This document shows, in pieces, positions 36,500 through 50,697 of a stretch of 64,000 bases of DNA. The DNA comes from Cycas panzhihuaensis (taxonomy: Eukaryota; Cycadophyta). The stretch spans positions 151,721,741 through 151,785,740 of the forward strand of contig CM041465.1 in the NCBI GenBank assembly GCA_023213395.1, read 5' to 3'. The translations under genes and the position numbers were made by a program. Every line of letters starts with the position of its first letter. The stretch's first letter is position 1. Under the pieces are notes generated by a model that saw only the letters and a program-made list of their open reading frames with translations, was not told where the DNA came from and did no database searches.

Positions 36500-37616
36500 A
36501 GAAGGGGATCTATTCACTCCATTCCACTTGCATGGAGTCATTTTGCCTCTCTTTCACCTTCAATGTGAAGTATTGAGAGTGCATTCATTATTTTTTAATA
36601 TTTTGAGAGCATACAATTATAGTATTTTATATGTTGCTACTTTTTACATGTATGAAAAAATTCAGAGGTAAAGAATATAGGTTTTTGAAGTTCACCACGA
36701 GGAACGATCCGGAGCATTAAAGGCCTAAATTTTTATAAAAATTCAACCATCTCAGAATTTGATAAAATTTGGCATGCAAGGTCACCTTCACTAGAGGATC
36801 ATGTTTACCTTCTAGACCAACTTTAGATTCAACCTACAACAGTGAGTTTTGGCTGTGACAAAAAAGGGAAAATTTTGTGGATAAGTGATTTAAAGCACTT
36901 TTCCTAATGAAATCCTTCAATTATAAGCTGAAGATCTGAAAGTTTTATTAAGGGATATGGTACACTTATGTCTTAAAATCATTTTAAGATAAATCTCATC
37001 AAATTTCATCCACTGGTTAGTGAGATCTATGCAGTTTTCTCACGATTATTGATTTTGCCTACTCAACCCCACAAAGGACCTTGCAAGGGCATTTCAGGCA
37101 AGTTTTTGGAAGATTTTGTAGATGGTGAAGAAGGGAAAGTTAATGTACATGTTAAAATATAACTTTTGATATATTGAAGTCCAGATTTTGAGACAGTATA
37201 TCTGGCATGATTTTACTTTGATGTTTTTTTGGGCAGAAATGTTTTTGTGGATTTTCTAAAATATGACTTCACAAATCTATTAGAAACAAAATTTTGAATA
37301 CTTTTTCCTTCTGTTATAAATTTATATTTCATCATTTAGGCCTTCATATTTGTAATTTCTAAAAAATTATCCATTTATCATTATTTGTAAATTTTGTGAA
37401 AAAATCACAAAATAGGGAAAAATAGCATGTATATAGATTTAAAAAAATCATCATTTTAGCGACAAGTTGATCCACTTTCTAGCCCATTGTGGATTTTGTA
37501 TCAAAACTTCCAAAATTATATTTGGAAACATTGTACTAAAGCAAGGGAAACCTTGGATCAGAAGCAACATGTGGTTCCCCTGCTAAATCTAGCATGCTTT
37601 TCTATTTGCACATATA
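36500..37616 (+). other. Untranslated leader of Copia-II, copy A
   Basis: No convincing coding. Colinear with 60284-61400. Confidence 0.55.
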
Positions 37617-37735
37617 GCATAAAGCATCACAAAAGCAGCAACAACAATAAAGTATCACAAAAGCAATAATAACAACAAAGCATCACAAAAGTAGCAATAA
37701 CAATAAAATAAGTACGAAAAGCAAGCAAGCACATT
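37617..37735 (+). repeat. Short tandem repeats in the Copia-II leader, copy A
   Basis: Three to four imperfect units of about 30-35 bp, each beginning aaagcatcacaaaagcagca or a variant, followed by acaacaataaag-like sequence. Same array at about 61404-61520. Confidence 0.75.
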
Positions 37736-40700
37736 TTGCAAGTTTCTATTTCAATTTTCAGTTATACGAAAACATTGTCACCAGAAGCTCTTTGGCATGC
37801 TCGTATGGGCCATGTTCATATTAATAAACTTAGAGATCTTTCTAATATTCTTCTAAACCTTCCAAAGTTTTCCTTTAAGCCCTTTAAATGTGAAGCTTGT
37901 ATCATTGCCAAATCTCATCGACAACCCTTTCCTAAAAGTTAATGGAAATCGAGCCATCCATTACAATTGGTACACTCTGATTTGCGTGGGCCAATGTCCA
38001 TTCCTTCACTAAAGGGCAAGCTATATTACATCTCTTTTATTAATGATTTCACTAGAAAAGTATGGGTAGCTTTTCTACACAAGAAAGATGAAGCATTTCG
38101 TATATTCAAGGAATTCAAAGCCCTCACTGAAAAAGAGTCAGGTTATCAACTCAAATGTCTTCGAACTGATAATGGTGGTGAATATACCTCACATAAGTTT
38201 GAAAGATACCTTCGAGATAATGGCATCAAGCATCAAATAATAATAGCAGGTACCCCACATCAAAATGGAGTTGCCGAGCGCATGAATAGGACAATCATAA
38301 ACATGGCTCGTGTTATGTTAATATATTAAAATGTACCTGCTTATCTATGGGCTAAAGTAATCTAGACAACTGTTTATTGTATCAATGCTGTTAGCCCATC
38401 AAAGGAAGTATAATCACCTAATTAAAAGTGGTTAGGATAAGCCCCCATTGTTCACTACTTTAGAATTTTTGGCTCTACATGCTCTACCCATATTCTGGAT
38501 GCAGATCGGAATAAACTCCAGCCAAGGGCACTTAAAGGCATCTTTGTTGGATACCCTATGGATAAGAAAGGGTATAAGGTCTTCATACCTTCACAATGAA
38601 AAAGCATCGTTACTAGAGATGTCATTTTTACAGAGATAGAGGACTAGTTACTTAAATTAGACTCCATAGTACCCTCATGCCGCTATAATAATGTTATCAA
38701 GTATGATGTTTAGATTCTAAAATTTTGGGGGCGGGGGGGGGGGGGGGGGCGATAAACATAAATTACTCCAAATGTTGGAAGCTAACAATAGAGCCTTGGA
38801 GGATACAAGTTGTGACTCTGAACTAATGAGTGCACATCCAGCACCATCTTTTGAAGATAGTAGAGTTGACAAAGGCAAAGCCATTATAGAAGAACCATCC
38901 TCCCCATCTTCAATTGACAAAGGCAAAACAGTAGTAGCAGGACCATCTTCCTCAGGCACATCAACATCCTCCTCACAAAATAATCATTTTAATGAACATG
39001 ATGAGAACTAAGAAGTTGGGGAAATGAGAACATCATTCCCAACTCGAGGATCTCGAGAAGCCCGCCAGCTCAATAGGGACATACGACTAGATGAGGTGGG
39101 CAAAACTGGCACTCAAAGTACCCATAGAGTAAGGATGCAGGAATCATTATATACTGAGCTTGAACCAACATAATTGCATCTTACTCTTAATGAAGAGTCC
39201 TTAACGTACCAAAAAGCTATAAAGCATACAGCTTGGAGAAACGCCATGAATGAAGAGTACCAATCTCTTATCAAGAACGGTACATGGGAGCTTTTTGATC
39301 TACCACTTAGCAGAAAGGTAGTTCAAAATAAATGGGTGTTAAAAAATAAATATAGATAAGACGGCACCTTTGAAAAACACAAGATGAGGTTGGTAGCTAA
39401 AGGATTTACACAAATGGAAGGCATTAACTACACTGAAGTCTTTGCACTTACAACCAAGTGGCCTATAATTAGAACTCTTGTGGCCTTGGCTGCTCAAAAG
39501 GGTTGGAAAATCCACCAACTCGATATTAAGACCGCGTTTCTCAATGGAGATATTGAAGAAAAAATTTACATGGCTTAGCTAGAAGGATATGAGATCGAAG
39601 GTCAAGAGCATAAGGTTTGCAGGCTCAGAAAGTCCTTGTATGGCCTTAAACAAGCCCCTCGCGCTTGGTTTTCCAAGTTGTCTGAAAGGATGAGGCAACT
39701 TAGATACAAGGTTTGTGACTATCAAGATATTGATGCAACGTTGTTCATCAAGCGCCATAAGGATAAAGTCACTTATCTTATAATCTTTGTGGATGACATG
39801 CTAGTAACAGGTAATAGTGAACAGGCAATAAGCTAGCTGGAAAAGGACCTTGGCAAAACGTTCGAATTGTCTGACCTCGGTTTGATGGAATATTACTTAG
39901 GAATTGAAGTAACACAAAAAAATAAAAAAAAATTCCTCTCCCAAGAAAAATACATCAACGATCTTTTAACCAAGTTTCAGTTAGAAGATACTCGACCAGT
40001 GATGTTACCTATGGATCCTAACACCAAACTCTCAGCTGAAGGTGACACTAGGGAGGTAGACGCAACACTCTATAGGAAACTTATAGGTAGTCTCATCTAT
40101 ACTACTAATACAAGGCCAGATATTATACACTCTGTCAGTATTCTTGCTCGTTACATGACAAATCCTAAGCAGAATCATTGGCAGGCAGTAGTGTAGGTGT
40201 TGAGATACCTTAAGATGACTAGCAAATATGGTCTGTTGTGTGAATCTAATTTAGACTTCAAGCTCTCTGCATACATAGACTTAGACTTTGCAGGACATAA
40301 AGATATAGGAAGATCTACATTTGGGTATGTAACAGTTCTTAGAACAACACCAATATCATGGAGATCCAAACGGTAGAAGATAGTTACAGATTTAACTGCC
40401 GAAGCTGAATACATTGTTGCTTCTGAGACTAGTAAAGAGGTGATATGGCTGAGAAAATTATTGGAAACATTGAATATCGCCCAAACAAGTCCTACGAGTG
40501 TTCATGTGGATAATCAATCAGTAATCTGCATTGCGAAAAATCCTGTATTTCACGATTATACCAAACACATAAGTATGAAAGTCCATAGGATTAGGGAACT
40601 TATTCATGACAGCATAATTCAATTAGATTACTGTCCCATAGGAGATCAAGTGGCTGATATCTTCACCAAACCACTACAAAGGGTGAAGTTTGAATAGTTC

Positions 40701-40739
40701 CGAAGGAAGCTCGGCCTTAGGGCCTCCATCTTCGATTGA
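37736..40739 (+). pseudogene. Copia-II pol: pre-integrase, integrase, RT, RNase H, copy A
   Basis: Best preserved pol in the window. The pre-integrase HHCC zinc finger is at about 37788-37930 (LWHARMGHVHINKL ... CEACIIAKSH). The integrase core keeps its Asp, Asp and Glu (LVHSDLRGP, LRTDNGGEYTS, NGVAERMNRT). RT is at about 39230-39840 with MRLVAKGFTQMEGINYTE, QLDIKTAFLNGDIEEKIYM and the catalytic FVDDMLVTG. RNase H is at about 40260-40690 (TAEAEYIVA, VHVDNQSVICIAKNP, DQVADIFTKPL); its first Asp motif reads DLD. About ten stops, mostly TAG, and a frame break at the poly-G tract 38727-38749. Gag and most of protease are deleted. Confidence 0.9.
38727..38749 (+). repeat. Poly-G tract inside Copia-II pol linker
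   Basis: Five G, one C, then seventeen G. It lies in the linker between integrase and RT and breaks the frame. The antisense relative near 1935-1950 has only a short G-rich sequence at this place, so the run has expanded here. Confidence 0.85.
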
Positions 40740-41186
40740 TCAAAGAAGATTACAACAGGATCATCATACTCTATTCTCTTTGTGAAAACCCCTTGTGGGC
40801 GTGGAAGAATAAGAGTAAGTCTCTGCTCTATCCTCTTTGTGAAAACCCCATGTAAGCACGGAAGGATAAGGGTTGTACTTGTTTTGGAAAATCAGAACCT
40901 ATGAAAACCCAAAAGGGCATAGGGAATGACCAAACAGTATATGGAGACTTAGCAGATTAAGCTGCACATTTAAGTCACTTGGCTATCAGGCTACATCAAA
41001 TAGCCACCTTAGCCATTTTGATTTATAAAAGGGGCTATAGATCTTAGAAAGTTCGTGGGTTTTTATTCCCCATGAGGGTTTTCCCACAAAAGTGACATTT
41101 AGAATTTCAATGTAATAATGAGGCTTAAATAAAAACCTCATAGAATAGATTTTTTGAAAATGACCTTCCACCATTAAGGGGGGGAT
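40740..41186 (+). other. 3' untranslated region and PPT of Copia-II, copy A
   Basis: No coding. Ends with the purine tract taaggggggga just before the 3' LTR. Confidence 0.7.
40768..40873 (+). repeat. Two-copy 57-bp period repeat after RNase H
   Basis: 40768-40816 and 40825-40873 share ctctttgtgaaaacccc and a downstream ggaag(a/g)ataag. It lies in the 3' untranslated part of Copia-II. Confidence 0.75.
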
Positions 41187-41498
41187 TGAAAGAGGTTAAT
41201 GTATCAAGGTCATTTGTGTAGATTAATTATATGACCTTAGGATATATTATTAGCATTAGTCTCTTAATGAAATATACTTTATGTGTATTTAGATGTAATT
41301 TCGGCTTCATGTTATTAGGCGGGAAAATCCTAACCCTAATGCTCATTCTCAATAATAAAAGGTGAAATCTCAAGGAGGGAGTCGTTATTCATTCTCACCT
41401 CCAAGCTTGCTCTCATATCTTGTTTCATCTTCTTTTTCATTCTCCATTGCCATTGTGTGCATGTGAGTGATTTATCTCCTAGATCTATCATTCCTTCA
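41187..41498 (+). repeat. 3' LTR of Copia-II, copy A
   Basis: 312 bp, tgaaagagg...ttccttca, followed by gaaat. Confidence 0.9.
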
Positions 41499-41503
41499 GA
41501 AAT

Positions 41504-41905
41504 AGTATATCTCAGTAGCAGAGTACTCTCAGGAACAACAACTAGCCGCCACCCTCATCACAGTACATTACATTACATACAACATAATAAGAAAAAACCC
41601 TAAATTAGGCTACATGAGAGGGACATCAAAGGCATGAATCTCAACTGTAGAATCTAGGGTATTTGTATCGGATGACCCTGATTCTATTTACATTTTAATA
41701 TGGTTTACAGGGCTAATTTTTGGGGTTGGGGGCTATCACCCCTGAACCCCCTCTTAGCGGGGGGCGTTCCATGTCCCCCCGCACACCCTGGCCAAGGGTG
41801 GATCCTACCCCCCTTGGAATCCCCCGAAAAAGATTAAGGGGGGAAACCATGCCAAAAACATGCCAAAATTTTAGCCACAAAATATTATTGTCACAATATC
41901 CAATA
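41504..41905 (-). repeat. Copia-I 3' LTR, second part
   Basis: Continues the antisense LTR after the Copia-II insertion and ends ccaata, the reverse complement of the LTR start. Contains the C-rich strand of the G-tract region at 41741-41850. Confidence 0.85.
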
Positions 41906-42905
41906 ATTTCCACCTTGACAACAATTACTCGGTACCTTTCCTAGACCCTTCATCATCTTTTTTGCAAGCCAAGAGAAGTCAAACACCATTTGAACTTCTC
42001 TAATGGTACTGGTTTTGTGAATATATCAGCACAATTTTGATTGGTGTAAATCTTCTCAAGTGCCACTCCACCTGCTTCCATAACTTGTTTAACAAAATGG
42101 TACTTAAGAGCAATATGCTTTATTCTACTGTGATAAGCTAGATAAGCTGGATTCTTGGCTAAGTAAATGGCACTATGACTATCACAAAATACCTTTACAT
42201 TTTTCTATCTCCTTTCAAGCTCAACCAATAGACTCTGTAACCAAATTGCTTCTTTACAAGCATATGCTACAACAACATATTTAACTTCTGTGGTTGACAG
42301 TGCAATTGTACTCTGCAATTTGGACATCCAACTAACTGGACCATTTGCAAGAGTAAAAACATAACTTGAAGTAGATCTTCTTTTGTCTAAATCTCCTACA
42401 AAGTTTGAATCAACATATCCATAAACACGACACTGCCTCCAAAGGTGATGCAGCAGTCACTCATGCCTCTCAAATACCAAAGCACCTATTTCACTGCAGC
42501 CCAATGTTCCTTTCTAAGATTTTCCATAAACCTGTTAACTATACTGACTGCATGTAAAATATCAGGTCTTGTACATACCATGATATACATCAAACTTCCT
42601 ACTACACTGATATAAGGCATACGAGACATATAAGTCTTTTCTTCTTCACTACTAGGACTCATATTCGAAGAAAGTTTAAAGTGGGAAGCCAATGGGATAC
42701 TCATTGGTTTCACATTTTCCATACCAAACCTGGATACTTATTGATTTCTTCCATGCTCTTGCTTGCAACCAGCATGTCATCAACATATAATACCAAGATA
42801 ATGAATAAGTCATTGTCCATAAATTTAAAGTAAACACAATGATCATACTCACTTCTTTTAAAATTTTGGCTCTCCATGAAGACATCAAACTTCTTGTACT
42901 CACTT
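41906..42905 (-). pseudogene. Antisense Copia-I pol fragment (RT end and RNase H)
   Basis: Minus-strand reading gives YVDDMLVASKSMEEINK at about 42790-42740 and ENVKPMSIPLASHFKLSSNM from 42719, so about 145 bp between these motifs is deleted at about 42733-42745. MVCTRPDILHAVSIVNRFME follows, then decayed RNase H and the PPT (gtcaaggtggaaat on the minus strand) beside the LTR. Everything upstream of the RT middle is absent. Confidence 0.85.
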
Positions 42906-43424
42906 CTTTTGCAATGTAGGAAGATTCGATTGGGCTGAGAAATTTCTATCAATATTATGGGTTTTCAGAATAACATATAAGAGATCAACATGGAAAACAT
43001 CATTTCAGCTAGTCTATGGAACATAAGCCATCCTTCTTATGGAATTTAAAATACCAAGCCTAAGAACTACTATACAGTGTCAATTGCACAACTTTCACTC
43101 CTTGTAGTAGCGATTGGAAGAGTTAGTAAGACTAGAGGAAAAGAGGTATATAGAAAAATGGTTACAAGGTATAGAAAAATACCGACATAAAGTATGGCAT
43201 GATTGACATCTATGCAAACCACAGTTTAAGAAAGGTGATCAAGTCCTTCTCTATGATAGAAAGTTTAGAATACACCCAAGGAAGCTCAAAATGAGATGGT
43301 TAGGACCTTATATTGTAGAAAAAATCTTTGAAAATAGATTCATACAACTGCAGGAAATCAATGGACCATTGCTACCAACCTGAGTGAATGGTAGTCAACT
43401 GGAATCGTACGTCAATTAGAAGGA
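42906..43424 (+). pseudogene. Ty3/Gypsy integrase C-terminal fragment
   Basis: Reads RFDWAEKFLSILWVFRITYK, then FQLVYGT, a helical KRYIEKWLQGIEKY stretch, QFKKGDQVLLYDRKFR and the GPY/F motif LKMRWLGPYIVEKIFENRF, ending VNGSQLESY, the usual end of a Gypsy polyprotein. It has several stops and starts abruptly at the antisense Copia-I breakpoint (42905). No chromodomain follows. It is contiguous with the extra ORF and putative LTR of copy B, which identifies that block as a Gypsy 3' end. Confidence 0.8.
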
Positions 43425-44280
43425 ATTACCAATAGGATCAGCTAGTTGTATCATAATGTGTTGAATGAAGTTGAGGTGAATCAGACTGCCTTAATACCAG
43501 AATATAATCCAGTTCGGTATAGAAACATAAATTTACAAAAAAAATCAAAAAATGAGAAAAAGAACCGTAACTCATATTATATACATAAGCAATAGGGAAA
43601 ATCATCAAAGGAAGGATATATCATGACAAGAAGAATGAAGAACGGAAAAAAATTATGTTAAAGAAAGCAGATTTTTCACATATATACCAACAGAATATAT
43701 TATACGTACGAGGAAAATATGTTACCAAGTATACACAATATAAAATAAGCTAAAATATACTATATGTACTAGAAAAGTATGCTACCAGGTATGCACAATT
43801 TAAAAAAATGAATAACTAAATCAAATTATACTATACATACCTAAAAAGTATGTTGTTAGGTACACATAAGACAAAAGGCTGAATAAGACAAAGATATATA
43901 ATACATACTTACAAACATTCTCGCATGGTATACAATGGAAAAAGGAGGATAATTGAGGTTGAATTCTCAACAGCATACAACTAAGGGGAATCCTTATGAT
44001 CCAAGGAAGCATCAAGGCAAGGTTCGACATTGATTCTGAGAAATAATTTCAAGAAAATAGTAACCATTCTGAAAAGGTATGTACGTAGGGTTCATATTTA
44101 TACTTCTTAGTTTTTACAGCCCTACTTCTAGAATCCCATAGCTAGTGATCATAAGAATAGTAAGATGTTAAGAGACCTTCCTGACCAAGCTACAGAAGGA
44201 GTTGGAGAGATTACCCTCACAATTTAAGGTTAAAGTCAAGTAGGCAGGTTGGGGAGAGTATATATACTGCAACCCTCTCT

Positions 44281-45243
44281 ATTGTGACTAAGAACTTATG
44301 GAAAGTATTTTATTGGAGCTCAAAAAGGATGTAAAGAAAGTAAAGCTAGACACAAAAATAATCCACCTATTGACAGGACTTCCAAATGAAGGAGAAGTTT
44401 CCATAGCACCAAAAGGTCAGAAGTAGACCATAAGATTTGGTTGAAGGAGTTTTGCCAAGAAAACACTCAATTAACCTTGGGAGGAATTCAGGTGGTTGAC
44501 ATAAAAAATGCCATACTACAATGGGTAGCCAAAGTTATTAATTCTAGATTTTTATCCAAAAGAAAGTACACATATATTCTAGGAGGAATGATGCCTATAT
44601 TGCTAAAGATCCAGATGGAGAAAGACTAGATTGGTCAGAATTCTTAGTAGTAAATACGAGACAACAAATTTAGGAAGCGATGACACACCCCTTCCGTCAT
44701 ACCTCCTTGTTATTAGCTATCCTATTTTACCAATGTCTAAGTGTACAGCTAAGAAAAACAACTATTTCTCCAAATGAACCACTTATAAAACAATGGGTGA
44801 TTGAGTTTCTAGACATTACTTAGGACAAGGAACTAAAGAAAAGAATTTAAAAGGAAATGACAAAAATTCTTAAATGGTTATAACAAACCCCCATGACATC
44901 TATTCTTTATCGTGCCAAACAAACCGTCCAAAAAAGTAGTAAAAGGAAAAAAGATGAAGAAGAACCTAAAGAGGAGGTAGAAGTGGAGCCCTCATTAGAA
45001 GAATTGGGAAAATTCCTTCCTATAATGGAAATAAGAGAAATATCAGCACCTCCTCCATCAGATGATAAATCATGTCAAATCATTCAATTGATTAAAGAAA
45101 TGGAAGAAGAGTACAAAGTAGAGATAACTATCCTTCAAGAGAAACTTAAAGAAAAGGATGCGATAATAGAAACACTTACCCAAATCAATGAAGAAATCTT
45201 GGCCACAAAGGATTCATTAGTAGGACAGGGGTCGCAGGAGTAA
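44281..45243 (+). pseudogene. Extra ORF downstream of Gypsy pol, copy B
   Basis: Better preserved than copy A. It contains LDTKIIHLLTGLPNEGEVS, LTLGGIQVVDIKNAILQWVA and RFLSKRKYTYILGGMMPILL; after a frame change come HTSLLLAILFYQCLSV, NEPLIKQWVIEFLDIT and the open piece 44893-45243. That piece has an acidic EEEPKEEVEVEPS stretch and an extended coiled coil (EMEEEYKVEITILQEKLKEK, then DAIIETLTQINEEILATK). Length is about 320 codons, with about one frameshift and five stops. The family is not recognised. It could be a capsid-like or movement/envelope-position accessory ORF; no membrane segment or signal peptide is evident apart from one short hydrophobic stretch. Confidence 0.55.
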
Positions 45244-45289
45244 CCCTGAGATAGAGAGGGGGAGGAATACCCCAAATTTTAAATTTTTT

Positions 45290-46186
45290 TGTTGAGCAAG
45301 GATGCTTAAACCCATCATGTTGACTCGAGATAGATGTTGAGACATATTTTGATACACTAGGCTATGTGGATACTAGAGGTAGGTTGTGTGACCATTGAGG
45401 TGTAGGTACAAACCATATGGAGGTACGTATAATGCAAAAAAAGAGGAAAATCAACATTCTAGGTACATATGACAGGTGCATACCTAAAAAGGTAAGTAAT
45501 ACAGTATACCTACCTCCGGTATGTAAGCAGACAGAAAGGATATGGATAGTAGAACCTGATCTAAGGATACCTAGGATGACATCATCAATACCTAAGGACA
45601 TATGTACAGACGTATGGATGGATAAGACAACAGTTAAGGTGATTAACTAATGATTAACAAAGAAGTATGCATACAACTGAAAGGGTATAGTTATAATAGG
45701 GAGTCATAACCCTTCAACAAAAGGACACAAAGGAACCACATTTAAGGGAATCATCAAAGACCATTCTAGTGATGAGAGCCAAGCATTCCAGACATACAAT
45801 GGTATAGTAGCCAATACGTATACCAGCAACATAGAGTAGTGTGCAAGGATGCATACCTTCTGGGAATGTATATGATAACATTAGTGTATACAGCTAGAAT
45901 GCATAGGGAATGCATTCCAATACCTATTGTATAAAGACTTATTGGTTAATAAAAGGAAGAGTTACATGGTAAATGTTGATTCTATGTGTTTTATGAGGAT
46001 TAAATGATGAATACTGCTGTTTATGATACTGCTATGTATAAACTGTGACATGGTTGTATATAATTATAAATAAATCTATGTTGATTTAAGTGTATAAAGC
46101 ATGTTGACTGTATCCTAGACTAGACTACCAGTGATACCTTGACAAGTGTACTTTCTCACGAGTGTAGTGAGAAACCAAAGTCAACA
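45290..46186 (+). repeat. Putative 3' LTR of the Gypsy element, copy B
   Basis: tgttgagc...gtcaaca, preceded by gagagggggaggaat; same borders as in copy A. Confidence 0.35.
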
Positions 46187-47651
46187 TCAACCTTAATATT
46201 CCTACTTTAAATGTAACCTCTTATATAATTTATATTTCTTCCCTCATCCTTTATCCCTTGTATGCTTATTTTGTGCACTTCATGTTGATCATATGTATTT
46301 ATATAATATCTCTTACCAAACTCTCATAAACCTCTTATATCATACATTGGTCAAGTCCCAACCTAAATTACATCTATATTATGGCTATATAACTGCTTAT
46401 TCTTAAAATTCCTTAAGTACTTTCTATAATATCCTTTACTAATCTATATCCTTCCTACATATTCCTTCCTTCCCTGTATGGATAAAATATGTACATCAGA
46501 GGTAAGACTTCAAGCAAATTAAATTTAGAATACATTGGTTCTAAGATTATTCAAGTGTAAAAAAAAAAAAAAAAAACCATCCTTAATAGGGTATCATGAA
46601 TGGGAAAATGATACATATAGGTCACTTAGAGAAATGACATAAAGGTGAACCAAATTCTTATGATAGTTTGGCCTCAACAAGTGGTAGATTGAACAGATAA
46701 AATGCCTCTCCCACACTTATGGGCAACCCCAGGTAAAGAAGAATACATTTTAGATCTACAAGTAATAAAATAATAATACTTTAAGGGCAAAGTATTTTCT
46801 AAAGCAAGGAGGGATTATAATAATCCTAAATGATTATTAGTATGAAATTAATATTAAAATTAGTATTTAATTTAAATTATTATTATTATTAAGTTAATTT
46901 TTTTAAAGTGGCCATTTTGGCATCTATAAATAAGGGAGACACCTAAGTCACAATGTATGTAAAATGATTATTTCATAATGGGTTAAAATCTTATTTTAGC
47001 ACTTTAATACCTAATAAATTTACTATATGATATAATTGATCTATTATTTTTGTTGAATATTTATTATAGGCTTCATACAATTTATAATGATTAAAATAAT
47101 TAAAGTAATATCATATTCCCATAAGTCAAGAAAAATATAAACTTCAAATATAATTAAAAAGGAATAAAATAATCAAAGTTAGCCATTATATAAAGGTTTG
47201 CTTACTAGACTTTAGAATTATAAATTTATTTTAATTTAGGATTTCTTACTTTGGACAAGATTAGGGCTAATGATGCTTTTGATGTACTTCTATATTGTAA
47301 TTAAGAAATTTATTTTCTATTTTAGTTTGGATTTCATCATACACACACGCACACAGAAATATATAAATATAAAATTAAAAAAGGAAAAAAAAAACTATGT
47401 TTTCCATTAAATGATTGGCACAGGTTACTAGGTGGAATCACTTTATAGGCAAACGATCATATGTATACACACACACACATACTTATATAAACTATATATT
47501 TTTTTAAGGTTATAAGATAATTTTATAATGTAATACTATACTTTTAAAAATAATATTCAAATTAAGAATATTCTTTGTTTGAAATTCTAATATTTTTCTA
47601 TGTGAAATTTAAATTCTTATTATAAACTAAACCCTTATATACGTGTATATA
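46187..47651. other. Non-coding DNA of copy B with the LINE empty site
   Basis: Matches 16451-16631 joined to 23069-24351. The single aagtcccaacctaaa at 46353-46367 is the unoccupied LINE target. No gene seen. Confidence 0.75.
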
Positions 47652-50489
<2,838 letters not shown>

Positions 50490-50494
50490 ATATG

Positions 50495-50695
50495 TATTGG
50501 ATATTGTAATACTGCTAGGGTTTTACCATATTATATCAGGTGCATATATGATGTTTAGCTTTCTTTTTCATGTTATTGTATAATCTCTGATTTTAGAACT
50601 TGCATGTAATTTTAAGTTTCAATTTCTGTAACTAGTTGTAAGAATGCAATAGATCTTGGTGGTGGTTAAAGGGTTGGGACCTTGTATTCTCAACA
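50495..50695 (+). repeat. 5' LTR of Copia-I, copy B, internally deleted
   Basis: Retains the first 10-12 bp and the last roughly 190 bp. About 435 bp equivalent to 25807-26242 is missing, with a few untemplated bases at the join near 50505-50510. The deletion removes the G-rich upstream half where the promoter would be expected. Confidence 0.85.
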
Positions 50696-50697
50696 AG

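Larger units (their letters stand above)
36173..41498 (+). mobile_element. Ty1/Copia retrotransposon (Copia-II), copy A, gag deleted
   Basis: Two 312-bp LTRs (36173-36484, 41187-41498), TSD gaaac/gaaat (36168-36172, 41499-41503), PBS at 36487, PPT up to 41186. The pol frame runs 37736-40739. Compared with copy B (59957 onward), 2327 bp holding gag and the start of protease are missing at 37775/37776, with a 5-bp aacat microhomology at the join. It inserted into an antisense Copia-I LTR before the large duplication. Confidence 0.92.
35927..42905 (-). mobile_element. Antisense Copia-I copy, 5' truncated, split by Copia-II
   Basis: Its 3' LTR is in two parts, 35927-36172 and 41504-41905 (about 648 bp together), separated by the Copia-II insertion. 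To the right, 41906-42905 carries the PPT and the RNase H to RT part of pol on the minus strand. Homology stops at about 42905, where Gypsy integrase sequence begins. It is the same family as 25795-31098 but in the opposite orientation, so the two can pair as inverted repeats. Confidence 0.85.
43450..46186 (+). mobile_element. 3' part of the Ty3/Gypsy element, copy B
   Basis: Follows the integrase tail without a gap. Contains the tandem subrepeats (about 43690-43900), the extra ORF and the putative LTR (45290-46186). Confidence 0.6.

Noticed and set aside
36453-36671. 72-codon frame spanning the Copia-II LTR end and PBS
   Set aside because: It crosses the LTR/PBS boundary and is not kept open in copy B.
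37617-37735. Possible CRISPR-like or satellite array
   Set aside because: Units are short, imperfect and without unique spacers; a plant retroelement leader explains them.
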